Source of the DNA: UBA3792 sp964426415
GTDB lineage: Bacteria > Bacillota > Clostridia > Christensenellales > CAG-138
Length of the DNA stretch: 64,000 nt
Reading direction: 5' to 3'
NCBI GenBank assembly: GCA_964426415.1
Contig: CAYRQM010000004.1
Location: 1 to 64,000, forward strand
This document shows, piece after piece, positions 50,967 through 60,642 of the stretch. The notes beneath the pieces were generated by a model. That model had not been told where the DNA came from and made no database searches. It worked only from the letters and a program-made list of their open reading frames with translations. Position 1 is the first letter of the stretch; every line of letters begins with the position of its first letter. Position numbers and translations under genes: made by a program.

Positions 50967-53330
50967 ATGAAAGTATCCATGAATTGGATTTCCGAATATG
51001 TTGACCTTTCGGGGCTGGACCGCGAGGAGCTGATTCACCGCTTTACGCTGTCCACCGCCGAGGTGGAAGAAATCGAACAAAAGGGCGCCGCGGTGAACGG
51101 CGTCGTCGTGGCAGAGATTTTGACGGTGGACGCGCACCCCAATTCGCAAAAGCTGCATCTGCTGACGCTGAACTTGGGCGACCATACCGACGCCTGCGTG
51201 TGCGGCGCGCAAAACGTGCGCGTTGGGATGCGCGTGCCGTTTGCACCGTTTGGCGCTTCGGTGGTGGGCATGACCATCCAAGAAGCCAACGTCGCGGGCG
51301 TCGTGTCCCGCGGGATGTGCTGCTCGGCGCAGGAATTGGGCATTGCGGAATCGTCTGCGGGGCTTTTAGAGCTGCCGTGCGATGCGCCGCTTGGCGCAAA
51401 TATCAAAGACCTGTACCCCATCGACGACTTGGTCTTCGAGGTGGACAACAAATCGCTCACCAATCGCCCCGACCTGTGGGGACATTACGGCATCGCCCGC
51501 GAGTTCTCCGCCATCGCCAAACGACCGCTGCTGCCGCTCGACCTTGCGGACGTAAACGCGTTCGACGCGCTGGCGCCCGTGTCGTTGGGCGGCATCGACG
51601 AAGCGCTTTGCCATCGGTATACCGCCATGCGGGTCGATCACATCACGCAAAAGGTCAGCCCGATTGCCATGCAGATTCGTCTATACTATTGCGGCATGCG
51701 CGCCATTTCGCTTCTTGCGGACTTGACCAACTACATCATGCTGGAGTTGGGGCAGCCGACCCACGCGTTTGATTCGCGCCGCATCGACTGCATTTCCGTC
51801 AAGCGCTTTGCAGAGCCTTTCCCGTTTGAAACGCTGGACGGCGTCAAGCGCCACATCGACCCCGAAACGCTCATGATTTGCAACGACGATTTGCCCGTTG
51901 CGGTGGCGGGCGTCATGGGCGGGCTGGACAGCGAGATCGTTGCCGATACCGATTCTGTGACGCTGGAGAGCGCCACGTTCCAAGCCGTCTCCGTGCGCAA
52001 AACGTCCACGCGCATTGGGCTGCGCACCGACGCCAGCATGCGCTACGAAAAGACGCTCGACCCTGTCCTGTGCGAGCAGGCGACGGCACGGTTCTTGCGG
52101 CTGCTGCTTGCCATCGACCCGCACGCCGTGGTGGCGTCGCGCTTTACCGATCGGTACTTGTACCACTATCCCACCGTCACGCTGTCGTTTGACAAGGCGT
52201 TTGTCGATCGCTACACGGGCATCGACATCGACGGCGCGCAGATTGCCGACACGCTGACGCGGCTGGGCTTTGCCGTGACCCGTGACGGCGTGCGGTACAC
52301 CGTGGTCGTCCCGTCGTGGCGCGCCACCAAGGACGTGACCATTCGTGCCGACGTCATCGAGGAAATCACGCGGATTTACGGCTACGACAACTTCCGCATC
52401 GAGACCACCATGAGCGCGCTGCGCCCGATTCTGCCCCAACGCGGCAAGGCGGACGAGGCGGCGATCAAGGACGATTTGGTCAAAGAATTTGGGCTGCACG
52501 AGGTGCAGACCTACCTGTGGTGCGACGCGAAAAAGCTGAACGGGCTGAACATTCCCGTGCCGCAAAACGTGACGGTACTGAACGCGCAGTCGCCCGACAA
52601 CGCCATGCTGCGCAACAGCATGATGCAAACGCTGCTGCCCGTGCTGAACGAGAATCGCTTTTACGCGCCCACCTTCGGCGTCTTTGAAATGGGGCGCACC
52701 GTACAGGGGCTTAAAGCAGACGGAACGTGCAACGAGCGGCGCACATTGGGGCTTTGCATGCTTTCGCACGGCGAGAGCGAACGGGATTTGTTCCTGCGCA
52801 CGCGGGATATGCTGGTCAATCTGCTGTTTGCGCTGCGCCGCAAAGCGCTGACCTGCCGCCACATCGCGCCCGTATGGGCGTGGCAGCATCCCGCAAACAC
52901 CGCCGCGCTGCTGCTGGACGGCGTCGCAATCGGCTATCTTGCCGCCGTGCATCCCACGGTGCAGGACGCCATCGACCGCAAGGCAAACGTGGCAGTGGCG
53001 GAGATCGATTTGGACACGCTCCAATCCATCGCGGGCAGCGGAATCCACTACCGCGAGCCGTCCAAGTTTCCCGGCATCGACATCGACCTTTCCTTTGCGG
53101 TTGCAAACGAAGTCACCTATGCGGACGTGACCGCGCCGTTCCTTGCGGCGCAGTGTGCCGAGCTGCAGGGCATTTCGCTGGTGGACGTGTACGAGGCGGA
53201 GGGCAAGAGCGTGACGATTCGCCTGCATTTTGTGTCGCCCGTCAAGACCCTGTCCAAATCGGAGGTACAGGTATTCATCGACGGCGTCTTGGCAATCCTT
53301 GCCGAGAAGAACATTCGACTGCGTGCATAG
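50967..53330 (+). CDS. pheT: Phenylalanyl-tRNA synthetase beta subunit
   Basis: 787 aa; AGGAGG precedes ATG 50967. It has the EMAP-like tRNA-binding domain (VDAHPNSQKLHLLTLNLG), the B3/B4 editing domain, the B5 domain and a C-terminal ferredoxin-fold anticodon-binding domain (FPGIDIDLSF to the end). It pairs with PheS. It is typical in length. Confidence 0.96.
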   Translation: MKVSMNWISEYVDLSGLDREELIHRFTLSTAEVEEIEQKGAAVNGVVVAEILTVDAHPNSQKLHLLTLNLGDHTDACVCGAQNVRVGMRVPFAPFGASVVGMTIQEANVAGVVSRGMCCSAQELGIAESSAGLLELPCDAPLGANIKDLYPIDDLVFEVDNKSLTNRPDLWGHYGIAREFSAIAKRPLLPLDLADVNAFDALAPVSLGGIDEALCHRYTAMRVDHITQKVSPIAMQIRLYYCGMRAISLLADLTNYIMLELGQPTHAFDSRRIDCISVKRFAEPFPFETLDGVKRHIDPETLMICNDDLPVAVAGVMGGLDSEIVADTDSVTLESATFQAVSVRKTSTRIGLRTDASMRYEKTLDPVLCEQATARFLRLLLAIDPHAVVASRFTDRYLYHYPTVTLSFDKAFVDRYTGIDIDGAQIADTLTRLGFAVTRDGVRYTVVVPSWRATKDVTIRADVIEEITRIYGYDNFRIETTMSALRPILPQRGKADEAAIKDDLVKEFGLHEVQTYLWCDAKKLNGLNIPVPQNVTVLNAQSPDNAMLRNSMMQTLLPVLNENRFYAPTFGVFEMGRTVQGLKADGTCNERRTLGLCMLSHGESERDLFLRTRDMLVNLLFALRRKALTCRHIAPVWAWQHPANTAALLLDGVAIGYLAAVHPTVQDAIDRKANVAVAEIDLDTLQSIAGSGIHYREPSKFPGIDIDLSFAVANEVTYADVTAPFLAAQCAELQGISLVDVYEAEGKSVTIRLHFVSPVKTLSKSEVQVFIDGVLAILAEKNIRLRA

Positions 53331-53339
53331 GAGGCGCCC

Positions 53340-54077
53340 ATGGCATTTGATGTGGAACGGGTCAAGCAAGACTTGATTGCGTGGCTTCGCGCTTGGTTTT
53401 TGCAAAACGGCGACGGCTGCAGCGCGGTGATCGGCATTTCGGGCGGCAAGGACAGCTCGGTGACGGCGGCGCTGTGCGTTGCGGCGCTGGGCAAGGAGCG
53501 CGTGCTTGGCGTTCTCATGCCCAACGGCGTGCAGTACGACATTGCGGACGCAAAGCTTTTGGTGCGGCACTTGGGCATTCGGCACTATGTGGTCAACATC
53601 GCCGCCGCGTATGCGGGCGTGGAGTCGGCACTTTTGGATAGCGGCGTTGCCATCAGCGAACAGGCGCAAATCAACCTTGCGCCGCGTCTGCGCATGAGCA
53701 CGCTGTACGCCGTATCCCAAAGCGAGAACGGCAGAGTGGTCAACACCTGCAATCTCAGCGAGGACTGGGTCGGCTATTCCACGCGCTACGGCGATTCCGT
53801 GGGCGACGTTTGCCCCTTGGGCAAGCTCACCGTGCAGGAGGTCAAGACGCTCGGCACGGCGCTGGGGCTGCCCGACGCGCTGATTCACAAAACGCCCAGC
53901 GACGGGCTGTGCGGCAAGACGGACGAGGACAATTTGGGCTTTGCGTATTCCACGCTGGATCGCTACATTCGCACGGGCGAGATCGACGACCCTGCCGTCA
54001 AGGCGCGCATCGACCAAAAGCATCGCGCCAATCAATTCAAGCTGGAGCTGATGCAGACGTTTCCGTACGAGCCGTGA
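53340..54077 (+). CDS. nadE: NH3-dependent NAD+ synthase
   Basis: 245 aa. The ATP pyrophosphatase P-loop SGGKDSS is at about residues 37-43. NLSEDWVGYSTRYGD and PSDGLCGKTDEDNLGFAY are NadE active-site segments. No glutaminase domain is present, so it is the ammonia-dependent form. It makes NAD+ from nicotinate adenine dinucleotide in the cytosol. It is nine bases after pheT and is probably co-transcribed. Confidence 0.94.
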   Translation: MAFDVERVKQDLIAWLRAWFLQNGDGCSAVIGISGGKDSSVTAALCVAALGKERVLGVLMPNGVQYDIADAKLLVRHLGIRHYVVNIAAAYAGVESALLDSGVAISEQAQINLAPRLRMSTLYAVSQSENGRVVNTCNLSEDWVGYSTRYGDSVGDVCPLGKLTVQEVKTLGTALGLPDALIHKTPSDGLCGKTDEDNLGFAYSTLDRYIRTGEIDDPAVKARIDQKHRANQFKLELMQTFPYEP

Positions 54078-54091
54078 CCGAAATCGACCTG

Positions 54092-54117
54092 AATCCACCC
54101 GTTTGGGTGGATTTTTG
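54092..54117 (+). terminator. Terminator of the pheST-nadE operon
   Basis: AATCCACCC pairs with GGGTGGATT around GTTT, then TTTTGCG. Confidence 0.85.
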
Positions 54118-54129
54118 CGTTCTGTCGCG

Positions 54130-54156
54130 TTGCAACGCGCGCGCTTGCGTGCTACA
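54130..54156 (+). promoter_or_regulatory. Promoter of the D-amino-acid deacylase operon
   Basis: TTGCAA (54130-54135), 15-nt spacer, TACAAT (54151-54156). The spacer is short. Confidence 0.45.
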
Positions 54157-54188
54157 ATAGAGGTAACGAAAACAGGAGGCATAGCGCT

Positions 54189-55781
54189 TTGGAATTCGAT
54201 ACGATCCTGAAAAACGGCATGGTGATCGACGGCAGCGGCAGCCCCGCCTTTGCGGCGGATGTGGGCGTGCAGGACGGAAAAATCACCGCCGTCGGACATC
54301 TTTGCGGCGCGACGGCGGCGCGGGTATTGGACGCTTCAGGCAAGACGGTCACGCCCGGATTTTTGGATATGCACCGCCACGCGGACGCGGCGCTGTTTCG
54401 GGACGGGTTTGGCGAAGCCGAGCTTTTGCAAGGGCTGACCACCGTCTGCAACGGCAACTGCGGGCTTTCGGCGGCGCCCGTATTTGGGCAATATGCGCGT
54501 GCGACGGCGTCGTATCTGGCGCCGATTACGGGCGATTTAGGCGACACGCCCATCGAGAGCTTGGCTGCGTACCAAGCGGCGCTCAAGCAGCGTCCGCTGC
54601 CCATCCATGCGGCGATGCTGGCGGGTGCGGGCACGATCCGCGCCGCCGTCGCAGGGTTTGCCAAGACCGAGCTGGACGCGCAGGACGAGCGCGCCATCCA
54701 TCGTCTGTTGGAACGGACGCTGGGCGAGGGTGCGTTGGGCGTCTCGCTGGGGCTTGGGTATGCGCCCGAATGCTTCTACGATACGGCAGGGCTTTTGCGC
54801 GCGCTGGCGCCGCTGAAGGGGACGCACGTCATGCTGTCGGTGCATATGCGCGCCGAGGCGATGCGGCTGATGCCGTCCATTGAGGAGATGCTTTTTGTGG
54901 CGCAGACGCTGGGCGTGCCCTTGCAAATCAGCCATCTGAAGGCAATTGGCAAGCAAAACTGGGACTGGCTTGCCGAAACGGCGCTCAAGCGTTTGGAACG
55001 TGCGCGGGAGGACGGAATCGACGTCTGCTGCGACGCGTATCCCTATACGGCAGGCAGCACGCAGCTGCTGCAAATCATGCCGCCGGAGTTTTTGCAGGGC
55101 GGCACGGCGGCGATTGCGGCGCGGCTTTCGGAGCCTGCCATGAAGAAAGCGCTGTGCGAACGGTTCCGCACGGGTGACGATTTCGACAACTATGCGCGGC
55201 TGATTGGCTGGGAGAACATCACCCTGTCGTCGGTGCATTGCGCCGAGGACGAACGCTACGTTGGCAGAAGCATCGCGGACTGCTGCGCGGGGCAAGAGCC
55301 CGGCATGTTCGTGGCGGATCTGCTGGCGCGGGAATCCTGTGCCGTGTCCATGATTGATTTTATCACCAAGGAATCCGACATCTGCCGCATCCTCAAGCAT
55401 CCGCTGTGCTACGTCATCTCCGACGCCACCTACCCCACGGAGGGCAATCCCCATCCGCGGGTGTACGGCACGTTCGTGCGCATCTTGGAACGGCTCGTCA
55501 AGGAGCAGCAGGTGCTGACGCTTGAGGAGGCAATTCATAAAATGACCATGCAGCCTGCCGATCGGTACGGGCTGCAGCGCAAGGGCCGCATCGCCTTGGG
55601 CGCCGACGCCGATCTTTTGGTGTTCGACCCCAACGCCGTACACGAACGCTGCACCTACGATGCGCCGCGGCAATGCTGCACGGGCATCGAAACCGTGTTG
55701 GTGGGCGGCGTGTTGGCGGTGGAACATGGCGTGCGCACAACGGCGTGCGGCGGCACGGTGTTGGAGCAGGCCAATGCTTGA
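54189..55781 (+). CDS. N-acyl-D-amino-acid deacylase (D-aminoacylase)
   Basis: 530 aa from TTG 54189, with AGGAGG nine bases upstream. An amidohydrolase of the D-aminoacylase group: PGFLDMHRHAD (metal HxH), GNCGLSAAP, GLGYAPECFYD, QISHLKAIGKQNW, CDAYPYTAGST, and the composite C-terminal GRIALGADADLLVFDP. It removes acyl groups from N-acyl-D-amino acids in the cytosol. Its end overlaps an M20 peptidase gene and a WYL regulator follows, so the three may use wall- or peptide-derived amino acids. Confidence 0.88.
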   Translation: MEFDTILKNGMVIDGSGSPAFAADVGVQDGKITAVGHLCGATAARVLDASGKTVTPGFLDMHRHADAALFRDGFGEAELLQGLTTVCNGNCGLSAAPVFGQYARATASYLAPITGDLGDTPIESLAAYQAALKQRPLPIHAAMLAGAGTIRAAVAGFAKTELDAQDERAIHRLLERTLGEGALGVSLGLGYAPECFYDTAGLLRALAPLKGTHVMLSVHMRAEAMRLMPSIEEMLFVAQTLGVPLQISHLKAIGKQNWDWLAETALKRLERAREDGIDVCCDAYPYTAGSTQLLQIMPPEFLQGGTAAIAARLSEPAMKKALCERFRTGDDFDNYARLIGWENITLSSVHCAEDERYVGRSIADCCAGQEPGMFVADLLARESCAVSMIDFITKESDICRILKHPLCYVISDATYPTEGNPHPRVYGTFVRILERLVKEQQVLTLEEAIHKMTMQPADRYGLQRKGRIALGADADLLVFDPNAVHERCTYDAPRQCCTGIETVLVGGVLAVEHGVRTTACGGTVLEQANA

Positions 55782-56952
55782 CGAAGTGGTATCGCTGCTC
55801 AAGCGGCTGATTGAGACGGAAAGCGGTTCGGGGCAGGAACAGGGCGTCGCCGTGCTGTTGGGGAACTATCTGCAAGGGCACGGGTTTTCGGACGTCACAT
55901 ACGATCGCTATGGCAGCGTGCTGGCGCGTGCGCGTGGAAAACGTGCGGGCAAGCGCGTGCTGTTTGACGGACACATCGACACCGTTCCGTGCAAGAATGC
56001 GTCGGACTGGACGAGCCCGCCGTTTTGCCCCACGGTGCGCGACGGCAGGCTGTACGGACGGGGCGCCACCGACATGAAGGGCGCGGACGCGGCGTTTGCG
56101 GTGGCAGCGGCACGGTTCCTTGCCGAAACGGGCGGCGATTTTGCGGGTGAGCTGTGCTTTGCAGGCGTGGTGCAGGAGGAATGCTTTGAAGGCGTTTGCG
56201 CCCGCAGCGTCGGCGAAGCGGTGAAGCCCGATCTTGTCATCATCGGGGAAGCGTCCGAGGGCAACTTGAAATGCAGCCAACGCGGGCGCGCTGAGCTGGT
56301 TTTGGAAACGTTCGGCGTCCCGTGCCACAGCGCCAACCCCGAACAGGGCGTCAACGCGGCGGTGGCGATGTGCCGCCTGATTGAACGCATCGCGGCGCTG
56401 CCGCCCACGGTGGATGCGCGGATGCAGGGCGACGGCATCTTGGTTTTGACGGACATCCTTTCCGAGCCGTATCCGGGCGCTTCGGTGGTGCCGCACCACT
56501 GCCGCGCCACGTTCGACCGACGGCTGTTGCCCGACGAAACGCGAGAAAGCGTCTTGGCGCCGATTCAAAAAATCATCCAAGAGGAGCAGGCAAAGGACGC
56601 CACGCTGCGGGCGCGTGTGGGCTTTACTTGCGGGGAAGCCGTTTGCTATACGGGCGAAACGGTGGCGGCGGAACGCTTTTTCCCCGCATGGGTGCAGCCG
56701 CCCGACGACGACGTGCGCCGCGTGCAGCGTGCGATGGAAGCGGTGGGGCTGTCACCAAAGATTACGGGCTATCGCTTTTGCACGAACGGCAGCTATTACG
56801 GCGGCGAAGCGGGCGTGCGGTGCATCGGCTACGGGCCATCGCAGGAAGCGTTGGCGCACACCATCGACGAATCGGTATCGCTTGCGGAGCTGTCCGACGC
56901 GGCAAAGGGCTACCTTGCGATGCTGCACACCTTGTTAAACGGAGGAGCATAA
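55774..56952 (+). CDS. M20 family metallopeptidase (YgeY/ArgE-like)
   Basis: 392 aa from ATG 55774, overlapping the deacylase stop. Metal motifs are GHIDTVP, GRGATDMKGAD and QEECFEG, with GEASE and a final GPSQEALAHTIDE. A dimerisation insert lies between. Closest by pattern are YgeY-type hydrolases and acetylornithine/succinyl-diaminopimelate deacetylases. It probably hydrolyses an N-acyl amino acid or dipeptide with the neighbouring enzyme. Confidence 0.85.
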   Translation: MLDEVVSLLKRLIETESGSGQEQGVAVLLGNYLQGHGFSDVTYDRYGSVLARARGKRAGKRVLFDGHIDTVPCKNASDWTSPPFCPTVRDGRLYGRGATDMKGADAAFAVAAARFLAETGGDFAGELCFAGVVQEECFEGVCARSVGEAVKPDLVIIGEASEGNLKCSQRGRAELVLETFGVPCHSANPEQGVNAAVAMCRLIERIAALPPTVDARMQGDGILVLTDILSEPYPGASVVPHHCRATFDRRLLPDETRESVLAPIQKIIQEEQAKDATLRARVGFTCGEAVCYTGETVAAERFFPAWVQPPDDDVRRVQRAMEAVGLSPKITGYRFCTNGSYYGGEAGVRCIGYGPSQEALAHTIDESVSLAELSDAAKGYLAMLHTLLNGGA

Positions 56953-56955
56953 CAC

Positions 56956-57939
56956 ATGGCGAAGCGGGACAACCAAAAAATCAAGCTGCTGTACGTGCGC
57001 GATTACCTGATGGAAACGGACGAGCAGCATCCCTTGACCACGGAGCAAATCATTGCGCGCCTTGAAGCGGCGGGCGTGGCTGCCGAGCGCAAAAGCATTG
57101 CGTCCGACGTGGAAACGCTGCAGCAGTACGGCATGGAAATCGAAAAGACGCGGGTCAATCGGCAGCTTGGCTATTATGTGGCGGAGCGCCGATTCGAATT
57201 GGCAGAGCTGAAAACGCTGGTGGACAGCGTGCAGGCAGCCAAGTTTCTGTCCGAAAAGAAGACCATGGAGCTGATTAAGAAGCTGGCGTCGTTGAGCAGC
57301 CGCCACGAAGCGCAGCTGCTGCGTCGGCAGGTGTATGTGCAGAATCGCGGCAAATCCGCCAACGAATCCATCTACTACAACATCGACGCCATCCACACCG
57401 CCATTGGGGAAGACCGGCGCGTCACGTTTCGCTATTGGCAATATGACGTGGACAAGAAGCCCGTGTTTCGCCACGAGGGCGCGCGCTACGAGGTCAGCCC
57501 GTTCGCGCTGGCGTGGGACGATGAAAACTACTACCTGATTGCGTTCGACGCCAAGGCAAATCGGCTCAAGCACTACCGCGTGGACAAGATGAACGAGATC
57601 GCCGTTTCGGAAGAAGCGCGGCAGGGCGCCGACGCGTTTGAAAAGGTGGACATGGCAAAATACACGCAGCGCAACTTCTCGATGTTCGCGGGCGAGGAAG
57701 TGGACGTGGTGCTGCGCTGTCAAAACGCGTTGATCGGCGTGGTGGTGGATCGGTTCGGCAAGGACGTCTTTTTGCGCAAGGAGGACGGCGGCACGTTTCT
57801 TGCCCATGTGCGGGTGGCGGTGTCGGAGCCGTTTTTCGGCTGGGTCTGCGCCTTTGGCGGCGATGTGACCATCGTTTCGCCCGACGTGGTGGCGCGGGAG
57901 CTGCAGCGGATGCTGGAACGGATGTGCAAGAACCAATAG
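56956..57939 (+). CDS. WYL-domain transcriptional regulator
   Basis: 327 aa. An N-terminal winged HTH (TTEQIIARLEAAGVAAERKSIASDVETLQQYG) is followed by a WYL domain (VTFRYWQYDVDKKPVFRHEGARYEVSPFALAWDDENYYLIAFD) and a WCX C-terminal part. It starts three bases after the M20 gene, so it may regulate its own operon. A ligand is not known. Confidence 0.92.
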   Translation: MAKRDNQKIKLLYVRDYLMETDEQHPLTTEQIIARLEAAGVAAERKSIASDVETLQQYGMEIEKTRVNRQLGYYVAERRFELAELKTLVDSVQAAKFLSEKKTMELIKKLASLSSRHEAQLLRRQVYVQNRGKSANESIYYNIDAIHTAIGEDRRVTFRYWQYDVDKKPVFRHEGARYEVSPFALAWDDENYYLIAFDAKANRLKHYRVDKMNEIAVSEEARQGADAFEKVDMAKYTQRNFSMFAGEEVDVVLRCQNALIGVVVDRFGKDVFLRKEDGGTFLAHVRVAVSEPFFGWVCAFGGDVTIVSPDVVARELQRMLERMCKNQ

Positions 57940-57967
57940 GGAACAAGTTTATATAGGTACAACAACG

Positions 57968-57995
57968 CGGGACGGAGGACATCCGTCCCGTTTTG
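57968..57995 (+). terminator. Terminator after the WYL gene
   Basis: CGGGACGGA pairs with TCCGTCCCG around GGACA, then TTTTGC. Confidence 0.8.
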
Positions 57996-58006
57996 CATAC
58001 GGGAAA

Positions 58007-58360
58007 TTAGTTGAACTCTTTGACGCTGTCGAGGATGTTGGAGGAATATTGGGTGCAGTTGGCGCCTGCCCATGCGAGGGAAACGACGATGGCGATGATG
58101 TAGCAGACGACGGCGACGGCGCCCAAGATCAGCCCCACCAGCCCCAGAATCTGCCCGATCGTCGCCTTTTTGGACAGCGGGATGCGATAGCGTTCGGCAA
58201 GCGTCTTGGCTTTTTTGTACGCGCAAAGCGCAAGAATGCCGAAGATCACGCCAATGACGGCGGCGGACGTTGCGATGGCAATGATGCCAAAGATCATCGC
58301 CTTCTTGGCAGCCGATGCAAGCTGCGTCTGATCGTATTGCTGTTGTGCGTAGGTTTCCAT
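58007..58360 (-). CDS. DUF4190-like small membrane protein
   Basis: 117 aa from ATG 58360, preceded by GAGAGGGG. A hydrophilic N-terminus (YAQQQYDQTQ) is followed by two long membrane helices with a basic loop (YKKAKTLAERYRIPLSKKAT) between, the DUF4190 layout. The function is unknown. Confidence 0.75.
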   Translation of the reverse strand: METYAQQQYDQTQLASAAKKAMIFGIIAIATSAAVIGVIFGILALCAYKKAKTLAERYRIPLSKKATIGQILGLVGLILGAVAVVCYIIAIVVSLAWAGANCTQYSSNILDSVKEFN

Positions 58361-58450
58361 GTGATTGCCCCTCTCAAATTCTGCGGGTACGAAAACGCCC
58401 CGTTTGAGATAGTATATCACAACAACGGGGCGCAGTGCAATCGGGTTATT

Positions 58451-59110
58451 TTAGAACTTCCAGTCGTCCAGCACGTTCAAAAGCGCCATCGGCGTATCGA
58501 TGACGGTTGTTGCGCCGCATTCCTTGAGGAACGCTTCGCCGCGTAAGCCCCAACCGCAGCCCACAAAGCGCAGTCCGGTGTTTTCGGCAAAGAGGACGTC
58601 CACTTCGGAATCGCCCACATAGATGGCGTCTTCCTTGCTGACGCCAAGGTGTTGCATGACAAAGTCCAAGGTGGCAGGGTCGGGCTTAAGCGTGAACTTC
58701 TTGGCTTGCCCCTGCACTTGGGAGAACACCTTTCCGTGGTCGGGGAACAGCGTTTGGATGATGCTGACGGCGTGGGCATGGGGCTTGTTGGTGACGCACG
58801 CCAGCAGATAGCCGCGTGCTTTCAAAGCCGACAGCAGCGGCAAAATGCCGTCGTAGGGACGCGTGGCGTCGCACAGATGGCGCGCATAATCGTCGAAGTA
58901 GCGGGTCTGCACATTCTCCCAATCGTTCTCGTGCCCCTTGGGCATGGCGCGCTGACACATGTAGGTGATGCTTCTGCCCACCATGCCGCTGACTTCCTCC
59001 AACGTGAAGGTGGGGAAGCTGCCCACAGCCAGTGCGCGGTTGAGCGAATCGGTAATATCCTGCAGCGTGTTGCAGAGCGTGCCATCCAAGTCAAAAGCGA
59101 TCAGTTTCAT
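58451..59110 (-). CDS. HAD-family phosphatase (Gph-like)
   Basis: 219 aa from ATG 59110, after AAAGGACGAC. HAD motifs are DLDGTLCNT, TNKPHAHAV, KPDPATLD and GDSEVD, with a helical cap of the phosphoglycolate phosphatase type. It is a cytosolic phosphatase of small metabolites; the substrate cannot be read from sequence. Divergent from the DUF2156 gene. Confidence 0.9.
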   Translation of the reverse strand: MKLIAFDLDGTLCNTLQDITDSLNRALAVGSFPTFTLEEVSGMVGRSITYMCQRAMPKGHENDWENVQTRYFDDYARHLCDATRPYDGILPLLSALKARGYLLACVTNKPHAHAVSIIQTLFPDHGKVFSQVQGQAKKFTLKPDPATLDFVMQHLGVSKEDAIYVGDSEVDVLFAENTGLRFVGCGWGLRGEAFLKECGATTVIDTPMALLNVLDDWKF

Positions 59111-59237
59111 TTCTACGTCGTCCTTTCCAATATCAAACAGCCCTATTTTACACGCTTTTTTCCTTGCCGTCAATGCCACGTTGCATTTGTTGCTGTACAA
59201 ACGGGGATTTTGTGGTATACTGTATACGGAGAAATGT

Positions 59238-60131
59238 ATGATTCAGTTTGAACGTTTGACAGAAGACAACATCACGGTGCTGGCACCGTTTTTTGCATCC
59301 TACGCCTATGGCATTTGCGACAATACACTGGGCGCCGTCTATCAATGGCGGGACATCTATGTGTCGTACTTTGCCATCGTATCGGACATGCTGTGCATCC
59401 GCGCAGGCTACGGCGCGTACGGCGAATGCTACACCGTGCCGATTGGCAAGGGCGATGCGGACGCGGCATTTTTGGCAATCGAGGCGGACGCCACGGCGCG
59501 GCAGATTCCGCTTCGCTACTGCGTCGTCCCCGCGGCGGCAATTCCCAAGCTTGCGGCGCGCTACGGCGCAAGGATGCACGCCGAGAGCATCCGCGATTGG
59601 GCGGACTACCTTTATGACGCAGATGCGTTTCGCACCTATGCGGGCAAGGCGCTGCACACGCAAAAGAACCATGTCAACCGCTTTACCCGCGACAATCCCG
59701 ACGCCGTGTGCGTGCGGGTCGAGGACGAAGCGACTGAGCGACAGGCGGAAGCGTTCTTGGACGTGTACGCCGCCCAGCATCCCGACGCAAGCGCGCTGGA
59801 GCGAAACGAGCTGCACGGAGCGCGGGAGCTGCTGCACAATCGCGTGCGGCTCAAGCAAACCGCCGTCTGCCTGCGCATCGGCGGCGAGGTGGTGGCGCTT
59901 GCCATCGGGCAGGTCAAGAAGGGCACGCTGTATGTCCACGTCGAAAAGGCGCGGCTGGATGTGCCCGGCGCGTATCCCGCCATCGCCCAAGCCTTCGCAA
60001 GGCTGTGCCCCGAAGCGGACACCGTCAACCGCGAGGACGACGGCGGCGACGCGGGACTGCGCTATTCCAAAACGAATTATCGCCCCCGCGAACTGTTAGA
60101 AAAGTTTTTGGTGACGGTGGAGGAACCATGA
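59238..60131 (+). CDS. DUF2156 (phosphatidylglycerol lysyltransferase-like) protein
   Basis: 297 aa; GGAGAA precedes ATG 59238. Two GNAT-like domains in the DUF2156 arrangement, with YQWRDIYVSYF near the N-terminus, KNHVNRFTRDNPD in the middle and a final KTNYRPRELLEKF. The family is related to the synthase part of MprF, but this protein lacks membrane helices and is cytosolic. The acceptor is unknown. Its stop overlaps the nitroreductase start. Confidence 0.85.
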   Translation: MIQFERLTEDNITVLAPFFASYAYGICDNTLGAVYQWRDIYVSYFAIVSDMLCIRAGYGAYGECYTVPIGKGDADAAFLAIEADATARQIPLRYCVVPAAAIPKLAARYGARMHAESIRDWADYLYDADAFRTYAGKALHTQKNHVNRFTRDNPDAVCVRVEDEATERQAEAFLDVYAAQHPDASALERNELHGARELLHNRVRLKQTAVCLRIGGEVVALAIGQVKKGTLYVHVEKARLDVPGAYPAIAQAFARLCPEADTVNREDDGGDAGLRYSKTNYRPRELLEKFLVTVEEP

Positions 60132-60631
60132 CGATCAAGGAGCTGACCCAAACCAACGCAAGCTGCCGTGCGTATCGAAAAGACCCGATTCCACGCGGGA
60201 CGCTTTTGGATCTTTGCGACGCGGCACGCTTTGCGCCCAACGCGTTCAACGCCCAACCGTGGCATTTCTATCCTGCGGACGGCGTGCGCGCCAAGGCGGT
60301 GGCAAAGCTGTTTCCCAACGATTGGGCGGCGCAGTGTCCCGCGTTCATCGCCATTGCCGTTCCCGCTGCCACCACGGTGGTGTCGGGGCGCGTGCACGAC
60401 TTCAACGCCGTTGACGCGGGCGTGGCGGCGGCGCATCTGTGCCTTGCCGCGGGCGAACGCGGCTTGGCAAGCTGCATTTTGGGCTCTGTCGACGAGGACG
60501 CGTTTTGCGCGTTGGCGCACGTCCCGAGCGGGATGCGCGTGCGCGCCGTTGTGGCGGTGGGCTATCCCGCCGTTTGCACAAGCGGCCCCAAGGATCGCAA
60601 GCCGCTGGGCGATTGTACTACATTCCTATAA
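60128..60631 (+). CDS. Small nitroreductase-family flavoprotein
   Basis: 167 aa. SCRAYRKDPIP and APNAFNAQPWHFY match the FMN-binding start of nitroreductases, and GLASCILGS and VVAVGYPA the later FMN contacts. The protein is shorter than NfsA/NfsB types (~180-240 aa). It probably reduces a nitro compound or quinone with NAD(P)H. Coupled to the DUF2156 gene (ATGA). Confidence 0.85.
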   Translation: MTIKELTQTNASCRAYRKDPIPRGTLLDLCDAARFAPNAFNAQPWHFYPADGVRAKAVAKLFPNDWAAQCPAFIAIAVPAATTVVSGRVHDFNAVDAGVAAAHLCLAAGERGLASCILGSVDEDAFCALAHVPSGMRVRAVVAVGYPAVCTSGPKDRKPLGDCTTFL

Positions 60632-60642
60632 GGAGAAACAAT

